From the NCBI RefSeq assembly GCF_017873395.1, contig NZ_JAGGKC010000010.1:1-64000 (forward strand): a stretch of DNA of 64,000 nucleotides, given 5' to 3'. A model generated the notes under the pieces. The model saw only the letters and a list, made by a program, of their open reading frames with translations, was not told the DNA's origin and did no database searches. Shown here piece after piece: positions 24,469 to 33,497 of the stretch (position 1 is the first letter of the stretch; every line of letters starts with the position of its first letter). Position numbers and translations under genes: made by a program. The stretch is from Youngiibacter multivorans. GTDB taxonomy: Bacteria > Bacillota > Clostridia > Clostridiales > Clostridiaceae.

Positions 24469-25338
24469 TTGAAGAAACTGCTTATAACTGGCGGTGCTGG
24501 AAGCATGGGCAAGGAGCTCTCCATAGCCCTCTCAAAGAAAGGCTTCAAGGTATACGCTTATGACATACCGAATGCTAATTATGATGGACTGGAAGAGTAT
24601 GGAATTGAAGGGATCAAGGGCGATATCACAGACCCAGCTTCAATAGGCGAAGCAGTCAGGGGAATGGATATGGTTGTACATCTTGCAGCACTTCTTCCGC
24701 CTGTAAGTGAGAGAAACAGGGACAAGACTTTTGCAGTCAACGTAAAGGGTACCTCCAACCTTGTGGATGCGATAAAGGCTGACGGAAGCAAGGCAAGGCT
24801 CATTTTCTCTTCCACCGTCGCTTCATATGGTGACAGCACAATGGATGAACCTCCTGTGAAGCCGACTACATTGCAGAAGCCCAACACCTTCTACAGCGAA
24901 TCTAAAGTTGCAGCAGAAAAGTACGTGTTTGAATCAGGTATTAACTATACTATACTAAGGGTAGCAGGTGTTGTACTTGCAGCCCTCATGGATCCTCCAT
25001 CATGGCCTTTCATTGCAGACCAGAGGGTGGAATTCGTCTATAGAGGCGATGTGGTAAGTGCCCTTATAGGCGCAGTCGAGAACGAGGAATCAGCCAACAA
25101 GGTTCTCATAGTTTCAGGTGGAAAGACCTGGCAGATGAGAGGAAGCGAGTTTGTTGAGAAGTTCCTGGCAGTACTTGATGTTCCTGCTGAGGATGCTGAG
25201 TATCCAGAGAAGCCCATTTACGGTGACTGGTACGATACCGAGGAATCGCAGAGACTCCTCTCCTTCCAGAACACGCCATTTCCCAAATTCATAGAGCTTC
25301 TTCAGAAGGCAGTCGATGATGCAATAAACGGCATGTAA
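24469..25338 (+). CDS. NAD(P)-dependent epimerase/dehydratase (extended SDR)
   Basis: Extended short-chain dehydrogenase/reductase, 289 residues. It has the Rossmann motif TGGAGSMGKEL at the N-terminus, the DITDP adenine-contact region, catalytic Tyr-x3-Lys in YSESKVAAEK and the upstream Ser in FSSTVASYG. Substrate unknown. The likely start is TTG 24469 (AAGGTGGG upstream), since the earlier GTG overlaps that site. It is behind aor after an intercistronic hairpin and before a MoaD-like gene. A redox step on the AOR substrate or product (alcohol/aldehyde side) is conceivable but not demonstrable here. Confidence 0.82.
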   Translation: MKKLLITGGAGSMGKELSIALSKKGFKVYAYDIPNANYDGLEEYGIEGIKGDITDPASIGEAVRGMDMVVHLAALLPPVSERNRDKTFAVNVKGTSNLVDAIKADGSKARLIFSSTVASYGDSTMDEPPVKPTTLQKPNTFYSESKVAAEKYVFESGINYTILRVAGVVLAALMDPPSWPFIADQRVEFVYRGDVVSALIGAVENEESANKVLIVSGGKTWQMRGSEFVEKFLAVLDVPAEDAEYPEKPIYGDWYDTEESQRLLSFQNTPFPKFIELLQKAVDDAINGM

Positions 25339-25356
25339 AGATACGGAGATGATGAA

Positions 25357-25605
25357 ATGCGCATTGAGATGAAGTACATAGGGGTCCCTTTAGGTGGGAT
25401 GACCAATATCAGAAGGACTGTCATCCTTCCTGAAGACTCTACCATTGATGCGCTGATTCAAAGCCTGATTGACGATTCACCCGGAACCAGCAGGGATAAC
25501 TTCAGGAGTGTCACCTACATGGTCAACAAGAAGAATGCAGGTGTCAGCACGATACTCCACGAGGGGGATGAGGTCTTCCTGCTCGGTATACTGGGTGGAG
25601 GATAA
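25357..25605 (+). CDS. MoaD/ThiS-like beta-grasp sulfur-carrier protein
   Basis: An 82-residue beta-grasp protein ending in Gly-Gly-Gly (LGILGGG), the C-terminal di-glycine tail that is adenylated and thiocarboxylated in MoaD and ThiS. The core has a conserved strand-turn VNKKNAGVSTILHEGDEVFLL. AOR operons often carry a dedicated MoaD-like protein for tungstopterin synthesis, so a role in cofactor assembly is the leading inference. It is the last gene of the operon; a bidirectional terminator follows at 25646-25687. No MoaE or MoeB partner is present in the window. Confidence 0.82.
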   Translation: MRIEMKYIGVPLGGMTNIRRTVILPEDSTIDALIQSLIDDSPGTSRDNFRSVTYMVNKKNAGVSTILHEGDEVFLLGILGGG

Positions 25606-25645
25606 TAATCCCCGAAATTTTCATCATGTTTTAAATGTTTCAATA

Positions 25646-25687
25646 AATAAGACAACCGGCTTAATTGGGGGAGCCGGTTGTCTTATT
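25646..25687. terminator. Bidirectional terminator between AOR and acid-sugar operons
   Basis: AATAAGACAACCGGC pairs perfectly with GCCGGTTGTCTTATT (15-base stem), with a T-rich end in both directions. It separates the plus-strand AOR operon from the converging minus-strand operon. Confidence 0.85.
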
Positions 25688-25688
25688 C

Positions 25689-26756
25689 TTATTCGAAGTT
25701 CTCTGTCAGTTCTTCATGTCTTATAAATTGTCTCATATAGGTATATGATACATGAATAGTTCCGTCTGAGGCCTGCTTGATTGAAGGATATGAGAATTCG
25801 GGTTCTCCTTCAATACCTTCCTTTGTAATGACAGTCCTGACTCTTTCCCATGTCAATCCACCATCGACAGACCTTGCTATTACCAGAGGATTTCTTCTGA
25901 CTCCCCAAACTGAACTTGGTTCATCAGTGGCATCGAGCTCAATCTTGTCCATGTCCTTCTTATCGAACCATGGTGGCCTGTTAACTTTAGGTGGCGCCAT
26001 GTGCTTGTTGACATCATTGAATATCAGGACAAGGCTGTCGTCCTTCAATTTTGTGCATTGTATCGATGAGTTGTTGTTAGGAAGATCCAATGGGTATGGA
26101 GTCTTCCAGGTCTTTCCCCCATCCTCCGATACAGTGGAGAAGATGTAGTCTGCCCGTCTGTTCCTGAAGAAACCAACAAGCTTCTTGTCCTTTGTCTCCA
26201 CCAGGGACATGTGCACCAGACCAGCGCTTCCATCGATGACAGTCTCACTCCATGTTAGGCCCATGTCGCTTGAACGCTTGACTACGCTATAGTCTTCGCC
26301 CAGGAATCCTGATTTGGACTTCAGGCAGTAATACGCTGGAAGTAGAATATCGCCGTTCTCCAGAACAACCGGAGGGTTCCTTACAAAGATACCGGCTTCA
26401 CTGAACAAATTCCTGATCTCGCTCCAGGTCTGACCATAGTCTTCAGACTTTCTCCATCTGACCACTGCAGTATCCTGATGGATTCCAATCTGTGCTGTGT
26501 AAATGAGCCATATGACACCTGGTGCTATTTCAAAGAGTATCGGATTTTGTTCCGAACGCTCAGTGTCATCAGAAAGTATAACTGGTTTACCCCACTCTTC
26601 TGCTCCACTTGCAAGTCTTGCAAGGTGTATTGAAATATCGGCTTTTCCTTCACAGGATCCCCCGAACCATGTGCACAGGACATCACCATTGCTGAGAAGC
26701 AATAGGTTAGATGCGTGGTTGTGCGGATATAGCGTTGGGATGTTTCTGCTCTTCAT
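25689..26756 (-). CDS. BNR-repeat / sialidase-fold protein, cytoplasmic
   Basis: A 355-residue six-bladed beta-propeller of the sialidase superfamily. Four Asp-box motifs (S-x-D-x-G-x-T-W) are visible: SEDYGQTW, SSDMGLTW, SEDGGKTW and SVDGGLTW. The N-terminus carries a HNHASN segment and GDVLCTWFGGSCEGKADISI, resembling the arginine/aspartate-poor exo-sialidase relatives often annotated as 'exo-alpha-sialidase'. It has no signal peptide, so it acts inside the cell, on an imported substrate. It is the last gene of an eight-gene operon that includes an anomerase-like protein and a DapA-family lyase. Hydrolysis of a small imported ulosonic or uronic acid glycoside is more likely than classical sialidase work (inference). 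Confidence 0.75.
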   Translation of the reverse strand: MKSRNIPTLYPHNHASNLLLLSNGDVLCTWFGGSCEGKADISIHLARLASGAEEWGKPVILSDDTERSEQNPILFEIAPGVIWLIYTAQIGIHQDTAVVRWRKSEDYGQTWSEIRNLFSEAGIFVRNPPVVLENGDILLPAYYCLKSKSGFLGEDYSVVKRSSDMGLTWSETVIDGSAGLVHMSLVETKDKKLVGFFRNRRADYIFSTVSEDGGKTWKTPYPLDLPNNNSSIQCTKLKDDSLVLIFNDVNKHMAPPKVNRPPWFDKKDMDKIELDATDEPSSVWGVRRNPLVIARSVDGGLTWERVRTVITKEGIEGEPEFSYPSIKQASDGTIHVSYTYMRQFIRHEELTENFE

Positions 26757-26811
26757 GCAAATACTCCTCTATTACTTGATAATCTGCCCTTGATTATTTG
26801 GCCTTAAGCCA

Positions 26812-27264
26812 CTATTTCTGACCTACAGGCATTTTAAGGACGATCTTTTCAAACTTGTGGCTATTGGATGTGTGCCTTATCGCCTTGTGTGCATCATGAG
26901 GAAAAGCGACATAGAACATCCCTTCTGATACATACAGGCTATTCTTCTCGGAAGCCTCATAGTATGCGGCATCCTTGACCTCATCGTATGGAGTCTTTTC
27001 AGTCGAATCACCCAGTTCTGCCCATGCGATCTCTTCGTCGCCTGCAACCACAATCTGGATATCGATGAACTTCCTGTGTGCTTCAAACAGGCCTTCGGCC
27101 ATCGGTTTCGATTCACCCTTCTGGACCATGAAGAATCCGCCATCAAACTCGTAGCGGCCTGTCTCCATCTTGCCCATCTGTTCCTGTATAGCTTCCAGCC
27201 CCTTATTCAGGTTCGGTATCATGCTTTTGTAAAGCTCAATGTTCTTAATTTTATCTACAATCAT
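26812..27264 (-). CDS. YhcH/YjgK/YiaL (EbgC/NanQ) family protein, probable sugar-acid anomerase
   Basis: A 150-residue cupin-like protein of the DUF386 family. The family includes NanQ (YhcH), which speeds anomer interconversion of sialic acid in the cytoplasm, and EbgC. Conserved segments seen: FMVQKGESKPMAEGLFEAHRKFIDIQIVVAGDEEI and FYVAFPHDAHKAI, holding the histidine/glutamate metal ligands of the family. RBS GGCGGAG is close to the ATG. It lies between the TRAP permease and the sialidase-fold gene, which fits an anomerase for the keto-acid sugar handled by the DapA-family lyase. Confidence 0.82.
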   Translation of the reverse strand: MIVDKIKNIELYKSMIPNLNKGLEAIQEQMGKMETGRYEFDGGFFMVQKGESKPMAEGLFEAHRKFIDIQIVVAGDEEIAWAELGDSTEKTPYDEVKDAAYYEASEKNSLYVSEGMFYVAFPHDAHKAIRHTSNSHKFEKIVLKMPVGQK

Positions 27265-27277
27265 ATTTTGTCTCCGC

Positions 27278-29224
27278 CTACGCTGCAGCCTGGACTTTAG
27301 GTCGCTTCTTGAACTGAAGGAAGTAGTATACTAGCAGAGCTGCTCCGATTGCACTTCCGACGATTGTGATTCCGGTGTGAGGAATGATGATCATTATAGA
27401 AACAGCTATCATCAAAGCCCTTATGAGCTTGTTCTCAAACGGTATGAACATGTATCCTGTCAATCCTGATGCTAGGAAGATTATTCCATATGCAAGAACT
27501 GCTGCTGCAATGGCTGTATCAACAAACGTTCCGGATACAAGGAGAAGCTCCGGCTGGAATACGAATACGAAAGGTACCAGGAATGAAACGAATGCATATC
27601 CAAAGGCTGTCCATCCTGTTTTCCATGAGCTTGCACCTGCAATTCCTGCTGCTGTAAATGAAGCAAGACATACTGGAGGTGTTATCTGAGCAATAACTCC
27701 AAAGTAGAATATGAACATGTTGGCTGGCAGTGCACCGATTCCAAGATTGATTAATGTCGAGCTGAACAGTATGTTGGCTATAAGGTATGCCGCAACTGTC
27801 GGCAGTGCCATTCCAAGAAGGAGGCATCCAGCCATGGCGAAGATAAGTGCCAATGCTACGCTCGAATCACCAGTCTGTGCGATTATCTTGGTGAGCTTAT
27901 TGGCAACACCAGACTGGACAACGATACCGATCATTATTCCACACGCTGCGGTTGGAATTACTATTCCTGCAGCCTGCTTGACTCCATCAAGAGTTGCATT
28001 GATAAGCTGTTTAGCATTCATCCTTGTCTTCTTGCTGACAAAGCTTACAGCGATAGACAGTGCAGTTGCGACGATAGCCGCTCTTGTCAGGGAACCACCG
28101 GTTACTATGATAAGAACCAGTACGATAATAGGAATAAGCTGATAGAGTCTTGGAACTATCGGATCTGATTCATACTTTACTTCTTCACCGAGATTTACCA
28201 TCGATTTACGCTTTGCGATGAAGTGTACAAGAAGGAATACCGAACCGTAGTATGCAAGAGCAGGAATCAAGGCTGATGTCGCAATCTTAAGGTAGCTCAC
28301 GCCAATCATCTCAGCCATTATGAAGGCTCCGACTCCCATTATAGGAGGCATTATCTGTCCGCCGGTAGATGCGACAGCTTCAACTGCAGCAGCCTGATGA
28401 GGCTCATATCCCGACTTCTTCATGAGAGGGATTGTCAGGACTCCAGTTGTAGTAACATTTGCTACTGCACTTCCTGAGATCATTCCCATAAGGCCGCTGG
28501 ATATTACTGATGCTTTCGCAGGTCCTCCAACAGTCTTGTCACTTAGCTTCATTCCAAGGTCTATGAGGACCTGGCCACCGCCGCATACAGAGAAGAAGGC
28601 TCCAAACAGAAGGAAGTAGAATAGTGTGTTAAGGGATGCGGTAAGTGGAGAACCAAGGATACCATTGACATCCATAACCATAACTTCAGCAAATCCCTGC
28701 CAGGACATTCCTCTGAATTTGAATATTCCAGGAATCTTCTGTCCGATGAACGCATAAGCGATGAAGAAGGTGATGAAGGCAAACAGCGCCATTCCCATGG
28801 TACGTCTTACTGCTTCCATTACCACAAACACCATCATATATCCGGCTAGAAGGTCAGGTGTTCTCATTGTATCGACATTATAGATTCGATTCTGGAGATA
28901 CGACAGATTAGCAGTGAAGTAGTACGCGATATATGCGATCATTGCAAACAAAAGCGCATCATAAATCCACGATAAGGCAATAGCCCATTTCTTCTTCTTT
29001 CCAGTAGCCATAGGTTTGAACAGGAACGTTGCGAGCAATCCAAAACAAAGATGATAGGGAACCTGCAGCCATCTATCCATAGGCCTTACTAGTGCCAAAT
29101 ACATCTGGAATCCTATAAAGCAAATTGCAACTATAATCAGCGCAATATATCTTGTCTTCGACATTTTCGCTTTCTCAACAAGGCCATCGTCCGTGTTGAT
29201 GAGTACTTCGACTTTATCTGCCAT
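27278..29224 (-). CDS. TRAP transporter fused permease (DctQM-type, TAXI system)
   Basis: Membrane permease of 648 residues, fusing the small four-helix DctQ-like part (about 25-150) and the large DctM-like part (about 160-640), as in TAXI-type TRAP systems ('4TM/12TM fusion'). Family motifs in the M part: GSAVANVTTTGVLTIPLMKKSGY, STGGQIMPPIMGVGAFIMAE, and MALPTVAAYLIA. It works with the TAXI binding protein encoded just upstream to import an organic acid by ion symport. Start ATG after GGAGG. The operon context points to an acid sugar as cargo. Confidence 0.9.
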   Translation of the reverse strand: MADKVEVLINTDDGLVEKAKMSKTRYIALIIVAICFIGFQMYLALVRPMDRWLQVPYHLCFGLLATFLFKPMATGKKKKWAIALSWIYDALLFAMIAYIAYYFTANLSYLQNRIYNVDTMRTPDLLAGYMMVFVVMEAVRRTMGMALFAFITFFIAYAFIGQKIPGIFKFRGMSWQGFAEVMVMDVNGILGSPLTASLNTLFYFLLFGAFFSVCGGGQVLIDLGMKLSDKTVGGPAKASVISSGLMGMISGSAVANVTTTGVLTIPLMKKSGYEPHQAAAVEAVASTGGQIMPPIMGVGAFIMAEMIGVSYLKIATSALIPALAYYGSVFLLVHFIAKRKSMVNLGEEVKYESDPIVPRLYQLIPIIVLVLIIVTGGSLTRAAIVATALSIAVSFVSKKTRMNAKQLINATLDGVKQAAGIVIPTAACGIMIGIVVQSGVANKLTKIIAQTGDSSVALALIFAMAGCLLLGMALPTVAAYLIANILFSSTLINLGIGALPANMFIFYFGVIAQITPPVCLASFTAAGIAGASSWKTGWTAFGYAFVSFLVPFVFVFQPELLLVSGTFVDTAIAAAVLAYGIIFLASGLTGYMFIPFENKLIRALMIAVSIMIIIPHTGITIVGSAIGAALLVYYFLQFKKRPKVQAAA

Positions 29225-29296
29225 TAATATTTCCTCCTATTATATCTTTATTGGAGACCGCACCATACGGTCTCCAATATTGATATTACCCTTTGA

Positions 29297-30370
29297 TTAT
29301 TTCATGTAACCAGCTTCTTTGAAGTATCTTTCAGCGCCAGGATGAAGCTTAACTCCACCTATTCTTTCAGATTCCCATGCAGTTGCAGGGTTGAATGGCG
29401 CAAGTGATGCAAATACCTTTACAAGGTAATCCCTGTTTTCGCAAAGTATCTTAGTCATCTGGTAAACTACTTCCTCGTCAAGATCTTCTCTTACGAACAG
29501 GCAGTCAGGTGTTCCAGCGTTGACTATCGCCTCAGTCTGTCCCTTCCATGAGTTCGGTGCTATGTTAACTCTCTGGAATCCCTTTTCCTTGACGAAATAC
29601 TCTATAGTCGCATCTTCCCACTGAAGGAACTTTACATCTACTGACATTGCAACTTCCTGCATTGTGGATGAGTTTACAGAAGTGTGGTCAAGCATGTAGT
29701 CAAGCTTGCCGTCCTTTACCATAGCTGCAAGGTCTGAACCTCCGCCTCTGACGATGTCTCCGCCCCATGACTTGATGTCAGCTTCGGTAACTCCGAGGAA
29801 ATCAAGCAGTATCATGACAACTTCATTGTCCATTGATCCTATCGGGCTGCAGCCTATCCTTATTGGAAGCTTCTGCCTGATTGCTTCTTCTATGGTGCTA
29901 ACCTTGTACTTGTCGATGAATGCCTTAGTGAGGAAGTTTACAGCTGAAACCGCTGAAAGCTCTCCAACCATTGCAAGGTATCCGTCTGTAGGTGCTTTTC
30001 CAAGAGTACCGGTTTCCATAGCCCATCTTGCAGGTGCGCCGTTTATGAATGCCATATCGGCCTTTCCGCCTTCAAACAGGTAAGGAGCTCCCATTCCGCC
30101 AGGTGATATAGGCTGTACATCGACAGTTCCTATTCCATTGTCTTCCCAAAGCTTTCCGAATTCTGCTGAGATATTGTAGTTGCTTGTTCCAACTTCAAAG
30201 GTAGCAAAAAGAACGTTTGCATCAAGGTCAAGCTTTGGAGCCGTTGTTGGTGCTCCGGGAACTGTTGGCGCCTGAGTCGGATCCGGTGTCTTTGCACCAC
30301 ACGCTGCCATACCTACTGTCATCATCATTGCAAGACCAAGACTAAGAACTTTTTTCCTTAAACTTAACAT
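29297..30370 (-). CDS. TAXI-family TRAP transporter substrate-binding lipoprotein
   Basis: Extracytoplasmic binding protein, 357 residues. The signal peptide ends in the lipobox VGMAAC at about residue 22, so it should be a membrane-anchored lipoprotein; a Thr/Pro-rich linker follows before the mature domain (ATFEVGTSNYNISAEFGK onwards). TAXI proteins (TRAP-associated extracytoplasmic immunogenic) bind carboxylates. The frame opens 21 codons earlier inside pdxA, but ATG 30370 has GGAGGG and gives a proper signal peptide. It stands 72 bases before the fused permease gene. Confidence 0.88.
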   Translation of the reverse strand: MLSLRKKVLSLGLAMMMTVGMAACGAKTPDPTQAPTVPGAPTTAPKLDLDANVLFATFEVGTSNYNISAEFGKLWEDNGIGTVDVQPISPGGMGAPYLFEGGKADMAFINGAPARWAMETGTLGKAPTDGYLAMVGELSAVSAVNFLTKAFIDKYKVSTIEEAIRQKLPIRIGCSPIGSMDNEVVMILLDFLGVTEADIKSWGGDIVRGGGSDLAAMVKDGKLDYMLDHTSVNSSTMQEVAMSVDVKFLQWEDATIEYFVKEKGFQRVNIAPNSWKGQTEAIVNAGTPDCLFVREDLDEEVVYQMTKILCENRDYLVKVFASLAPFNPATAWESERIGGVKLHPGAERYFKEAGYMK

Positions 30371-30383
30371 AATTTCCCTCCAA

Positions 30384-31424
30384 TTAGTTATTTTTTTTAC
30401 TGTTAGCCAAAAGAATACTATACTCGATGGCATTCTTCAAACTGAGCTCACTGGCTGTACCTTTACCTGCCTGATCGAACGCCGTACCATGATCAACAGA
30501 AACCCTGATGATTGGCAGCCCTAAAGTGATATTTACACCTGACACCGCATCCCACTTCTGTTCCTTCTGGTTGTACACAAACCCCAGGACCTTAAGCGGA
30601 ATATGACCCTGATCATGATACATGGCAACTACTATGTCATACATTCCCCCTTTTGCTTTAGAGAAAATCGTATCCGGCGGTATTGGGCCTTCAACAATTA
30701 TGCCTTCTTGTTTTGCCTGATTGATTGCCGGGATGATTTCAAGTATTTCTTCATCCCCGAAAAGCCCGTTCTCCCCACTGTGAGGATTAAGTCCTGCGAC
30801 ACCTATTTTCGGATTCTCTATTCCGAGGTCCTTGCAGGCTTTGTATGCAATCCTTATGACTTCCAATACTCTTTCTTTCTTTACCAGGTCACATGCTTTT
30901 CTAAGTGATACATGTGTTGAGACATGGACTACCCTTAGGTTCTCATGTGCAAGCATCATCGAGTATTTAGCTGTTTTAGTCAGATCCGCATATATCTCGG
31001 TGTGTCCGGAATAATGATGACCGGCTAAGTTTATCGCTTCCTTATTTAGTGCATTCGTGACTGTTGCATCAACCTCACCGGCAAGAGCAAGTTCTATGAC
31101 TGTCTTTACATACTGGAACGCTGCTTCACCTGATGTGACTGAAACGGTGCCTCTTTCAAAATTGCTTAAGTCAACAAGCTTCATGTCATAAACATCTATT
31201 GTACCGTACTCGAATTTAGCGTCTGATATCTTGTCGATTGAATTGATCCTTATCTCCGGCTTTCCCACAATCTTCAGTGCTTCTGCCATAACAGCAGCAT
31301 CACCGATGACAACCGGACTGCACATCTCATACAGTGACTTGTCTGCAAATGCCCTTACTGTGATTTCAGGACCTATACTGGCAGGATCACCCATTGTGAT
31401 GCCGATTTTCAGCTTTTCGCTCAT
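30384..31424 (-). CDS. PdxA2-like 4-phospho-acid-sugar dehydrogenase
   Basis: PdxA family, 346 residues: NAD- and metal-dependent oxidative decarboxylase. The N-terminal motif GITMGDPASIGPEI and metal-binding histidines (GHTEIYADLT, AMYHDQGHIPLK, VDHGTAFD) are present. True PdxA makes pyridoxal phosphate; PdxA2 proteins, paired with DUF1537 kinases, oxidise 4-phosphothreonate or 4-phosphoerythronate-type acids to dihydroxyacetone phosphate. The operon contains a DUF1537 kinase, so the PdxA2 role is strongly favoured. It lies 10 bases after the lyase gene. Confidence 0.88.
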   Translation of the reverse strand: MSEKLKIGITMGDPASIGPEITVRAFADKSLYEMCSPVVIGDAAVMAEALKIVGKPEIRINSIDKISDAKFEYGTIDVYDMKLVDLSNFERGTVSVTSGEAAFQYVKTVIELALAGEVDATVTNALNKEAINLAGHHYSGHTEIYADLTKTAKYSMMLAHENLRVVHVSTHVSLRKACDLVKKERVLEVIRIAYKACKDLGIENPKIGVAGLNPHSGENGLFGDEEILEIIPAINQAKQEGIIVEGPIPPDTIFSKAKGGMYDIVVAMYHDQGHIPLKVLGFVYNQKEQKWDAVSGVNITLGLPIIRVSVDHGTAFDQAGKGTASELSLKNAIEYSILLANSKKNN

Positions 31425-31434
31425 CTCTCAACTC

Positions 31435-32331
31435 CTACCACATATTTTTTGCTTTATTTTCATCCAGGACCTTCTGTACAGCTTCTACGCCTTCTGCAGA
31501 TACCTGGTTAAAGGGAGCTCTGCATGATCCAACCTCGTAACCTAACAATTGAACGGCTTTTTTAACTATTGTGTTAGGATTTCCAAACTTGAAGCAGTTC
31601 CTGAAGCTTCTCAGGCTGTCCTGTGCCTCACGTGCCTTTTCCATGTCCCCTGCCAGAAAGTGTTCGTATATCCCTACCATTGTCTTAGGATAAACATTTG
31701 CACATCCGGCAATTCCGCCAGCTCCACCAGCCAATAGATTCCATAGTATAAGTGAATCATTTCCGGCAAGTACTGCGAAATCCTTTCTGTCCCTGGTTTC
31801 CTCTATATATTGCAGAAGGTTGTCAAAGTTTCCGCTGCTGTCCTTTACTCCCACGATATTGGGAATCTGGCTGAGCTTTCTTACTGTAGCTGGTGCTATG
31901 GAGTTTCCGGTCCTTGCCGGTATGTTATACAGTACGATCGGCATATCAACGGCTTCAGCTACCGCTTTGTAGTGCTCATAGATCTCATTCTGTGAAGCCA
32001 GTGCGAATGAAGGAGTTATTATTGAAAGGATATCCGCTCCAACCTCTTTTGCAATAAGTGACTGTCTTATGGTGTCCTTAGTACCGATGCAGCCTGTGCC
32101 TGCATATACCGGAACTTTTCCGTTGACCTCTTCCACAACTATCTCAAGTACTCTCTTCTTTTCAGCCTCGCTAAGTATGTAGCCTTCACCATTCGTTCCG
32201 AAAGGGAATATTCCATGTACGCCTGCTTCAAGCTGTCTCTGTATCTGTTTCCTGAGTTCAGTCTCATTTACTGTCTCATCCGCGTTCATCGGGGTTATAA
32301 TAGCTGGAATTATACCTTTTATTTCTACCAT
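31435..32331 (-). CDS. DapA/NanA-superfamily aldolase or lyase
   Basis: Class I (Schiff-base) TIM-barrel lyase of 298 residues. Visible: GTNGEGYIL (the GxxGE carboxylate-binding loop), catalytic Tyr in VLYNIPART, and the Schiff-base lysine in VGVKDSSGN. The family includes dihydrodipicolinate synthase, sialic acid lyase and 2-keto-3-deoxy sugar acid aldolases. With a transporter, kinase and YhcH-like anomerase as neighbours, it more likely cleaves or dehydrates a 2-keto-3-deoxy acid than makes lysine. The exact substrate is not readable. Confidence 0.83.
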   Translation of the reverse strand: MVEIKGIIPAIITPMNADETVNETELRKQIQRQLEAGVHGIFPFGTNGEGYILSEAEKKRVLEIVVEEVNGKVPVYAGTGCIGTKDTIRQSLIAKEVGADILSIITPSFALASQNEIYEHYKAVAEAVDMPIVLYNIPARTGNSIAPATVRKLSQIPNIVGVKDSSGNFDNLLQYIEETRDRKDFAVLAGNDSLILWNLLAGGAGGIAGCANVYPKTMVGIYEHFLAGDMEKAREAQDSLRSFRNCFKFGNPNTIVKKAVQLLGYEVGSCRAPFNQVSAEGVEAVQKVLDENKAKNMW

Positions 32332-32345
32332 CTCTTCTGCGCTCC

Positions 32346-33497
32346 TTACAGTACTTCCAGATACAACGCTCTGGCATCTTCGTGAGTGACATGTCTCATG
32401 TTGTTGACAAGCAGTCTCTGGACTTCCATTCCTGATTCAACAAGTATATCCAGGTCTGATTCCGGAACATTATAATCCTTGAGGTTAGTCGGTATGTCCA
32501 GGTTCACAAGGATCTCCTGAAGCCTGTTCAGCATCCATTTGGATTTCTCTTCAACAGTCAGCGCTGGGTTTGACCTGCTTACACGGTCATATGCCTTTGC
32601 AAACAGCTCCCTGCACATCGGCTCGTTGAACCTCATGACCGGCATGAGCATTATTGCATTCGACACTCCATGAGGTACATGGTACTTTCCTCCCAGTGGA
32701 TACGAAAGTGCATGGACTGCTGTAGTTCCTGATGTGGCTATCGCGACTCCTGCGTAGAACGAAGCGATCATCATCGAGTTCTTTGCTTCCATTGCTTCCG
32801 GGTTGTTGCAGGCTTCCTCTATGTTGTTCATGATAAGGTCCAACGATTCAAGTGCGAACATGTTGCTGAACGGGTTGGCCTTGTTTGATGTATAGCATTC
32901 AATTGCATGTGATAGTGCGTCGATTTCCGTAGCTGCCGCTATTTTCCTTGGAAGCTTCTTGATCATCACAGCATCAAGTATCACATAGTCAGATATCATC
33001 TCATCGTTTACTATTCCGACCTTCATCTGCTTCTCAGGTACAAGCACTATGCTGTTCGGTGTTGCTTCAGAACCTGTTCCTGCTGTCGTAGGTATCATGA
33101 GTGTCTTTATGTTCTTAACTGCTTTGGAAGGATCAGCAAGCAGGTCTCTTACTGTATACTCATTTGTAAACAGCACCGAAGCAAGCTTCGCGGTATCCAT
33201 GACGCTGCCTCCGCCTACTGCTATTATAAGTTCTGCATTCGTTGCCTTGAACCTGTCAACGACTTCCTGGACCTCGTCGCATGAAGGCTCTACCTTCAGG
33301 TCATCGAGAAGATCATATGAGACGCCTGCTTCCTTTACATATTGAAGAGGTATCTCGAGAAGCCCTGAGTTTGCTATCCCCTTGTCAGTGAAGATGACTA
33401 CTTTTTTCTTGCCCTTGAGGATATCCTTCAGCTTATCAAGCGCGTTAACCCCGCTGTATACTTCCTTGGGCATTTTCAGATTGTATTTATCTAGCAT
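32346..33497 (-). CDS. Iron-containing alcohol dehydrogenase
   Basis: Group III (Fe-dependent) NAD(P) dehydrogenase, 383 residues. Motifs: GGGSVMDTAK for nucleotide binding, PTTAGTGSEATP, and metal ligands in AATEIDALSHAIECYTS and HALSYPLGGKYHVPHG. Substrate probably an aldehyde, alcohol or hydroxyacid arising in the acid-sugar route. An upstream TTG is in frame, but ATG 33497 is correctly spaced from AAAGGAG. The start overlaps the kinase stop by 11 bases, implying coupled translation. Confidence 0.87.
   Translation of the reverse strand: MLDKYNLKMPKEVYSGVNALDKLKDILKGKKKVVIFTDKGIANSGLLEIPLQYVKEAGVSYDLLDDLKVEPSCDEVQEVVDRFKATNAELIIAVGGGSVMDTAKLASVLFTNEYTVRDLLADPSKAVKNIKTLMIPTTAGTGSEATPNSIVLVPEKQMKVGIVNDEMISDYVILDAVMIKKLPRKIAAATEIDALSHAIECYTSNKANPFSNMFALESLDLIMNNIEEACNNPEAMEAKNSMMIASFYAGVAIATSGTTAVHALSYPLGGKYHVPHGVSNAIMLMPVMRFNEPMCRELFAKAYDRVSRSNPALTVEEKSKWMLNRLQEILVNLDIPTNLKDYNVPESDLDILVESGMEVQRLLVNNMRHVTHEDARALYLEVL

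Noticed and set aside
25689..32331. Reading the operon as a classical sialic acid (nan) operon
   Set aside because: DapA-type lyase, YhcH and a sialidase-fold protein are present, but nanK, nanE and nagA/nagB are missing and DUF1537 kinase plus PdxA2 point to a different acid sugar.
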